From Schistosoma mansoni (lineage: Eukaryota; Platyhelminthes; Trematoda; Strigeidida; Schistosomatidae), in assembly GCF_000237925.1 (NCBI RefSeq), contig NW_017386045.1:310001-374000 (forward strand): a DNA stretch of 64,000 nucleotides, written 5' to 3'. The position numbers and the translations under genes were made by a program. The notes under the pieces are model-generated. The model was not told the origin of the DNA and did no database searches. It saw nothing but the letters and a program-made list of their open reading frames with translations. Of this stretch, positions 1 to 9,200 are shown in pieces; positions within the stretch are counted from its first letter, which is position 1; each line of letters opens with the position of its first letter.

Positions 1-68
1 AGACACCGCCCATCAGCATTCTTCATCGATTTTTTTGGTATTTTTTTCTTTATAATAAACAATCAAAA

Positions 69-211
69 TCAATTGTTTCCTAGTTCCATAATTGATTCTA
101 AAGGATATTGATTAGATAGAATTTCATTTGTTTTAATAAATGCTTGTTTAATATATGATACAATATTATCAGAGTGTATTGAACGTGCAGCATTTGTTTG
201 AGAGAATGGTT
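69..211 (-). CDS. GLD2: GLD-2 last coding exon
   Basis: Opens after an AG acceptor at 212-213 and reads EPFSQTNAARSIHS, aligning with the EPFDGTNTARAVHE block after the PAP-associated domain of animal GLD-2. It ends with TGA at 69-71. Phase matches the preceding exon (split Glu codon). Confidence 0.9.
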
Positions 212-3200
212 CTAAATTGATTCATTATTGTTGTTATGGTGAAAGAAAAAGAAGAGGGTAGTAACACAATTTAGAAATTTACTGACTAAAGAATATGAAT
301 TACATTTGAAATATGTAAAAGTTGAGATATACTACCAGGGTGCCCAAACTGGAACAGGTGGTTTCCTTAGAGAGCCATTCTCTGAACCTTTGACCCAGAG
401 ATCTAATCCATTAAACAGTGGATCAACATTAGGGAATGAGGTCTCGTGGTAGCTGGTGACCATGAATGAGTTCATACACCACTTTTTCCCCTTACAGATA
501 CTGGAGCCCATGCGCAATGTTTGTTTGGAATCAGGGTTTCCAACCTCCCTTCTAGATGGATGCTGCGTGACCACTAATCCTGTTTAAGCTCAAGACAGAC
601 ATTCTTTTTTCGTCCACTCAATTTTGTAAGCAACACCCGCTAAGATAAGGCTGTGAGTAGGACTTTCTTGACAGTGGCCATAGGAGAGCATTTCAAGAGC
701 AGATCTGACTTTCCCCACCCTTTGAAGTACCAGGGCATTTGATGGAATATTTTACATCAATAGATCTATAGGCGTAACAACAATTATTCAAGTCAAAATG
801 ACACTATCAGTTGGATGATATGGTAACGTTGGTTACTACCTTTAAAAAAAAAAGAAAATATTTAGTTTCTTTCATAACCATCAGTATTGACAAGTAACGC
901 TTCGAATGAAGTTTTGAGGTAACTACTCATCTATCAAATACATATTTATGTGGTCCAGTTTGAATCCTCCTGTTTACATGTAAAGGCTGATAACAATAAC
1001 CGATAATCTCAAATTAAATTACATGGAGAATATTTCGGATGTATGACTTCATATAGTTGAAAATCAAGTGGTTTAATGGTCACTGTGTTATTGATAAAAT
1101 AAATAATCAATCTCTCGAATAAGTCCCTTAATAAACAACCTGATCAAAGGGACCAAATCTGGTCTTTTCAAAACTACAACAATTCCAATGACCACCCTTA
1201 ACTTACATCAAGTTCGTTCAGATATGAAATTCTCTTTAATCAAATTAAGAAACTATCAATTAAACTCCAAAAGAGAGAATTCAAAGTGAACTAAAAATGC
1301 TTGAATAATATTGTGACAAAAGCAAGTACATAGTGTTGTATTATCTAATCCGCTTTATGTTCATAGTGTAGTATGTGCAACTGATGTCAACAGTTATGAT
1401 TAGTATGTATCATCAATTGAAATTGAAATATTTGTAGGCGGAAGGTTAAGAAGATCAAAAAAAGAGAATGAGAACAAAGAATGATTGGTGTGGACTTGAA
1501 AGAACAATGAGTTCTGAGACGATTGATTGACATTTTGCAAACGTCAGTCAGTCACAATATAGAACTTCGTACGTACGTACATCAGTTCGAGTTATCATAC
1601 CACATTAATACAGAGATGCATTTGTCGATGCAAATCCCATAGTGGTAGAAGTAGTAAGATTATAAGCAGTAATCAGAAAGGTTAGGGTTTGAAGATGTTA
1701 TTGAAGGAGTATAATCCAGTGAAATAAATTTGGAAAGAGAAAAAAGAAAGACACATAAAGAATTCAGAAGATTAGAATTTGGTAAAACACAAAAAGTGGA
1801 CGCCATTGCAAACGATTTTCAGCCACGTCATTCAAGGTCTCTAACCATTGATTGCTATCATCTCGCGAATCCCAACCAGGTAGTCTGCACCTACCAATAT
1901 GGCTCAAACCACTTGCCAGTGACTTCGTGGATTTGTGCCATGTTATGGTCTGGCCACCCCTAGCTTTCTTCCAACCTGCTCCTACACTATAAAGCATTGC
2001 ACGTCGGGGCAGTCGGTGGATGGGCATACGTAACACATGTCCCAGTTATCTTAACTGATAAAGTTTCACTACTTCATTAATCGATTTGCCATCCTTACCT
2101 AGTACCCGTTTCCTAACGATTGCATTACTTACTCGGTGGTCCCAGGATGTACGAGCAATGCTTCGAAGACACCTATGATCGAATACTAGTAGCTGTGATA
2201 CTGCCCGGGTGCACAGACCGAAGCAGGCGGTTTCCTTAGGGGGCCACACCCGGAGTCCTTGACCTAAAGGTCTGATCCATAAGGCATTGGATGATCGTGG
2301 GGAGATACAGTCCCATGGTAGCCGGTGACCAACGATTGATTCATACGCCATTTGTTCCTTCAGGATACTGGAGCTCATGTGCACCATTAGTTTGGAATCA
2401 CGGTTTTCCAACTTCCCTAGGTGGACTCAACGTGTCCACCGACCCGGATAAAGCGCTGGACATTCACTTTTCTTCCTCTCAATTTCGTAAGCAACATTCC
2501 CGCCACGAAAAGGCAGTGAGGACTTCCATGGCGGATGCTGTATAAACGTGGCGGGACCTCCCCACTCTCGACCACACCAGACCATTTACATCAAAATCAA
2601 TATTATATACAATATAGAGGTACCCACTTACCTTCAATAAAAATTTTACAATTTCTATTCATGATATAATTTTGTTCATAAATTGGCAATTGTTTCATAG
2701 TTATATTTTTCATGAATGGTCTATTATGACGTATTGTAATAGCCCATTTATTAAAATTAAATTCATTTGTATAATAATGAATGAATCCATTAAATAATTC
2801 ACCTAAATTATTAAAATTAGTTGATTTTAATTCATTCCATGGTAATTGACCATTCATATCTAATTCATATGGTGGTATAGTATAATTAAATACTTCCTAT
2901 AAAGAGAAATAGAATAGAAAGGATTACAGAAGAGATGAAATATGAATGATTAGAACGATATAGAATCAATACAAATTAACTAGACTATATCTTATAAGGT
3001 GTAAAGGGTTGACTTCTATTGGTGTCACCATCTTAAAACACCGACTTTGATTGCAATGTCATTAAGAGTCAGCTTAGGGTCTTGATCTAATCGACTGAGC
3101 AACAGTGTTCTAATGTCACTGAACTTTTACGATTAGAGGCTGCAAATAAGGATGAGGGCTTTGAACTGATCTTCAATTAGTGACTTCAACCGAAAGCGTT

Positions 3201-6200
3201 CGCATTTGCGGTTGACAATGCTCACATGCACCAGAAAATTGGTGTCTTCGTTCATAGTCAGCTTTAAACGTCCGGTAGCGTGTGTTGAACAGCGAGGAGT
3301 TATCTCTGAACTGTTGACTCAATGACTGGACAGTGTCCGAGAATGAGTGGTCACGTGGGTTTACAGGCAGAATCAGGTTACAATATTTATCAAGTTCACT
3401 AGGGCCCAGCTTTCGAAGCAGCAAACGGACTTTCTAAGCATCATCTTGATTGGCAAAATCAAATCTGAATAAATCTTCATAACGCCGAAATCACATATCA
3501 AACGTGACATTGGATTCAGGATCGTAATGAAACTCAGAAATGCTGCTCGCAATACCATCAACTGAAGGTGCAGTAGTGGTAGGATTAAAAGTGCTTGGTT
3601 GGGTATTAGTCGTAATTTTTGTTTCTGTTAACATCTGGATAAGTTTCATCTGCTGCTCGAGCAGTAATTCCAATTTTAAAGGATCCATATGTGCACTAGC
3701 CTCGTCGCCAATTGTTATATCTTGTGACCGAGTGGATGCCTAGTTAATGTATGACGTGATAAGACCGAAAATCAGAGAGCAGCGAATTATCGATTGGAAC
3801 AGTGACACACGAAAACCGTAAGAGCAGTCTAGAGTGCTTATCGATCCTGCTTCTGCCTAGCCCAATCAGTTAAGTCCACAACACCAATAACAGCCTCTGT
3901 GGTATGAATCATTGTATTTCAAACATACTGAGTTTATATTCCAAACAGACTGACCACATCGTAACAATAAAATAGAAAACAACATTTGTACAAGATTCAG
4001 CTAAATGTAGCTGTGAATAGGGGGAACAGTAATCAATAAACCGGGGATAACTCAAGAATGGTAAATCGCATAATAATAGTCTATAGGTCAAAATAAAGCT
4101 TATAATAAGGGTTTTGTGGAGATTTTGGTAATTTTTTCAAGTTGAATTCATGAGTCGATTGAAGCTAGACCACCATCGAAAACCTGGAAGCACTGGACGG
4201 CCGTTTCGTCCTATTATGAGACTCCTCAGCAGTGCGCATCCACGATCCCGCACTCGCGAGATTAGAACCCACGACCTACCAGTCTCGAGCCGGAGCCCTT
4301 AACCGATAGACAACTGAGCCGGCATCCAACGGTGTTAATGATCATAATCATATGCTCACTAGTGACTGACTTCAAGATACATGTCCTGGAGTTCTAGTGG
4401 GAAGCAGTGACCAGTGGAGTTCATCCAGATCTGTTGGGAGATATCAACTCACTGATGACATTGGTGAATGGTTGCTCAATTTTGTGGATTGGTTGAAGTT
4501 AGACATTAACACCATTGGATGCCAGCTCAGTGGTCTATCGGTTAAGTGCTCTGGGGCGAGACTGGTAGGTCTTGGGTTCAAATCTCGTGGGGCAGGATCG
4601 TGGATGTGCACTGCTGAGTTGTCCCACAATAGGACGAAATGGCCGTCCAGTGCTTCCAGGTTTTCCATGGTGGTCTAGCTTCAATTAACTCATGATTTCA
4701 ACTATGAAAAATACTGAAATCTCCACAAAACCCCTTCTGATTATAGGGAATAAAATTATTACAATGAAAGAGAATTCATTAACAATAAAGTTTCTACTGA
4801 CTGGATACATGGAAATATTGACCTTAAAATGTCACATTGAAAGAACATGTTCATACTTGTCATTACCCTAACCGAAATTCATAATGAATTGATATAAAAG
4901 ATATTGACCTAAATACTGTCATTTTACCTTGTCACCATTATTCATATCACATAGGTAGCTTACTCACGCCTGTTACATCAGTAAGACGACATAAAGTGAA
5001 CAAGACAAGTAAAAAAGAAGTTGAGATGAAGATGGTTCAAAAAGAAAAACAGAATGAAAAGAATACTGAAACTGACAATACAATGAATGATTGGAGTTAC
5101 GTCATATGGCGACCGATTTTGAAGGGATATCACCCTATTACTCTTTAACCACTGATAGTAGCTATCATATGGTCTCCATAACCATGTAGTTTGGAACCAT
5201 TAATGTTTTTTATTCCAAACGGTCAATAAAATCATAAACCAAAACCCTGTTTTGGCACGGTTGCCCTCTAGTTTTTTTCTAACTGACGTCTACAGTGATA
5301 ATACGATCAGAAGTATTTTTTAGTTCAATGATACAAGATCGAAAATATACACACACATATACACACATACTGGGAATTTTTCTTGCAAATTAGGTAGGAC
5401 TGGTGGAATGCAAGCAGTTTGAAGATAATGAATAAGCATTAAAAGTAAACAATAAGTGGATAGACGACCACGTTGAGCATCATGGATATCCATACATTGA
5501 GCCCAATGTTTAATGAAAATTCCCAATGGTCTAACACGCCAATCAACTAAATTTTTTCAAAGATAATAGAAACAAAGAAAATAGATTAGGCGAATTATTA
5601 TTATTGGTAAGCAAAGATGGATATTGGCTAGCAATGGAATCCAGGACGCGCATTTCGTCCTACATGGGACTCGTCAGCTGGACGTACCTGCATCTCAGAC
5701 TTGTTGCTGTTCAGTCTGGCACTCGAACCCAGTACCTTTCGCTCCAAACGCCATCGCGTTATTCACTGGGCCACTGAGTCCTGATAGCCACTTGCTTGTG
5801 CAATGGGGTGAAGCCATTATCCATTTTTGCTTACCACGCTTGTGAATTTAAGCTGTATCGAGGCAATACGCACAGTATGCACATATGCCAATTAGAGATT
5901 GACCAGTTGCAGTCCTAAAAACATCGATGGGAAGATCCAAACAAACAATACTAAGTAAATTTTGTTATTAGTATTATTATTGTCGCAGATTTTAACAGAA
6001 GTGAAAATGGAAATTCAATGATCCACAATAAAATCACAACACGAAGCACTCATCATTACCAATTATGTTTTAGCGTGACTTTTCATTTTGAAGCCAATTA
6101 CATCGGACGATGATGGTATCGACGGGCTAACCAGTTCTGCGGCCCCTGTATCTGACTCCAGTTAAATAGTTTGCTGATTATTATCGAAGTACACATGCTG

Positions 6201-9200
6201 CCAATCTTCGTATGTAATTATAGACTTAATTCGACTTAGAGAACAAAGGAATAAAAATAAGCCAAATACGAGAATTATGTTTGAGTACGTATATTTTGTA
6301 CACTCGTTGACCCAAACAGACGATCAAAGAAACGAAGTGAAGGAAGCAAAAAGGATAGAGCGAAGCAAAGCGAGACAAAGTGACGCTCAGTGGAGAAGGT
6401 GAGTGAGACAACCCAATTTAATTAAACACCACGTCAGATCACGGACTAACCCTATTTAGATAACTACTGAAATCCAGGAACCATTGAGCAGCTGTTTCGT
6501 CCTGGTATTGGACTAGTACTCAGCAGAGTGCATCCACAACTTAATATTCAAGATTCAAAACCGGAACATTCGGTCTCGCGCATGAACGTTTAATCATTAG
6601 ACCACTGGGCCGGGATCTAATGATATATATATATTCAAACCAAGGTATAGTGCAACCATCACCCATTGCCTACGGTGTCTACTGTCTCGCACTTAACAGT
6701 TTTGAACTGTAGTGGTCACGGATTCTTTCAGCGAATGTTGCTTACAAAATTGGGAGGACGCAAAGAGAATTTCTGGCTGGAGCTTAAACAGGATTGGTGG
6801 GTACAGAGCATCCATGTAGAAGGGATTTGGAGAACCCTAATTCCAAACAAATAGTGCACATGGACTCCAGGGTCCGTAAGGGGATAAATGGTGTATGAAT
6901 CCATTCGTGATCACCAGCTACCACAAGACCGCATTCCGTAATGTTGATGCACTGTTTAGTGGATCAAATCTCTGGGTCTAAGGTTCAGAGAATGGCTCTC
7001 TAAGAAAACCACCTGCTTCAGTTTGGGCACCCGGCTAGTATATCCCAGCTCATATGTAAATTCAATGATTTGTGTGGCACATATAGATTTCAGTGCCCCT
7101 ATGTATCAATGTTTATGTGTTTAATTAAATAAAGAAAAAAAGAAACATCAGCATTGAATTTCCACTTACCTTTTGCATACATAGCTAATAAATGTGTATT
7201 ATATAATCCAATTACATTATTTACATTTAAATCACAATCAATCCCAGCATATTTATCACGAAATTTTATAATTGGAACTTTAGCACGAATTAAAGTGAAA
7301 TTATGAAGGAAACCTAATGAAAAATAAAATGATAATAACACAAAATAAAAAATACTGTAGAGAAAATGTGACAAGAAACCAAACGTACATGAGGAACTCA
7401 GAAGATTAGAATTTGGCAGAACACAGAGAGTGGATGCACCTTCGCCATGTCATTCAAGGTCTCTAACCATTGATTGCTATCATCTCGCGAATCCCAACCA
7501 GGTAGTCTACACCTACCAACATGGCTCAGTCCACTTGTCAATGACTTCATGGATTTGTGCCACGTTTTGGTCTGGCTGCCCTTAGCTTTCTTCCAACTTA
7601 ATCCGACACCATAGAACATCGCACGTCGAGGCAGTCGGTGGTTGGGTGTACGTAACACGTGTCCCAGTTATCTCAACTGATGAAGTTTCACTACTTCATC
7701 AATCTATTTGCCATCCCCACCTAGTACCCGTTTCCTAACAACTGCATTACTTACTCGGTGGTCCTAGGATAAACGAGCAATGTTTCGAAGACACCTATGA
7801 TCGAATACTAGTAGCCTACGAATATCCTCTACTCTTATCGGCCATGTTTCACTGCCATAAAGTAGGACGGAACGAACTGTTGCACAGTAAACCCATCCTT
7901 TGGTTGCTAGACAGATATCTCACCTACGTCATAAATGACGCAAGTTGGAGAAAGCTAGACGAGCCTTCTGTATCCATGCTGAGATCTCATCACACACCAG
8001 AACACAAGGGCTGACGAGACTCCCAAGATAAGTGAAGCGGTCAATACGCTCAAATAAAGTATTTACTGTACGGTTCTCAGATTTAACTAAGATATTCTGT
8101 AATTTTGTGTTCGAATATATTCGATTGTCCACACTTATGTTCTCGTCCATTACAATAGGACCAATAACCCACTTTACCAATGAACAATGAAAGAGACTTA
8201 AATGTCTAATAGTCTATGAGTTATTTCTAACTTAATGTCCAATCGAGAGATCGAACTAACAGACAAATAAAAATTTATATTGTATATCCGTCCCATTACA
8301 TGACTCATAGTATAATATAGTGTAAATTCCTGATCACAGGGTAATATGAATACGGAATTGCATTTTTGACTATAATTACACTTCAAATAAAAAAAGAAAC
8401 CAAATAATAGGTTCGTCAGTTAATTCATAATAACATGAGAAAGATAAAATATACAATAATAAATTATGCGCCAAACGAAAGATTACAATTAGAATATTAC
8501 AGTATCATAAACTAATTGTCCTTTAAACAAATAATTTGAGCTCTGTGGGTCAAACACTTGACTGAGTCTCTCTTATAGTGTAATGGGATGAAGGTAGAAA
8601 AGTGTGTATATTGGCTTTGTGTAGTGTTACGAGTTACGAGAAACACTTTTTCTTATGGACCCATCAGTAAATCTCTTCAACAGTACGTCTAGAAAGGAGA
8701 TGGTATCGTACTTTTCTTCTTCGATTGTAAAGGTGATTGCCTGGTGGGCTCCATTAAGTGTTTTTAGTAGGCTCTGAGCTTCACTACTGTTTCTGTGACT
8801 ACAAATGTATCATCTATGTAGCGAAAATAAAATTCTAGTTTGCCTATCACTCCTTTTAGAGGAGCCCCCGGAATGCCCTGGTACGGCCGAGAGTGGGGAG
8901 AGTCCGCTCTCCCTCTCCTAATCCTCTCACACGGCCACGCGTATATAGCCTCTGCCAGAGAAGTCCTACTCACTGCCTTCTCGCATCACGGGTGTTGTTT
9001 ACGAAATTGAAAGGACGGAAAGCGAATGTCTGGGGCTTTAATCGGGTTGGTGGACACGGAAAGTTCACCTAGGGGAGTTGGAAAACACTCATTCCAAACC
9101 AATGGTGCACATGGGCTGACTTCAGTATCCTGAGAGAACAAATGGCGTATGAATCAATTGTTGGTCACCGGCTACCATGGGACTGCATCTCCTCACGACG

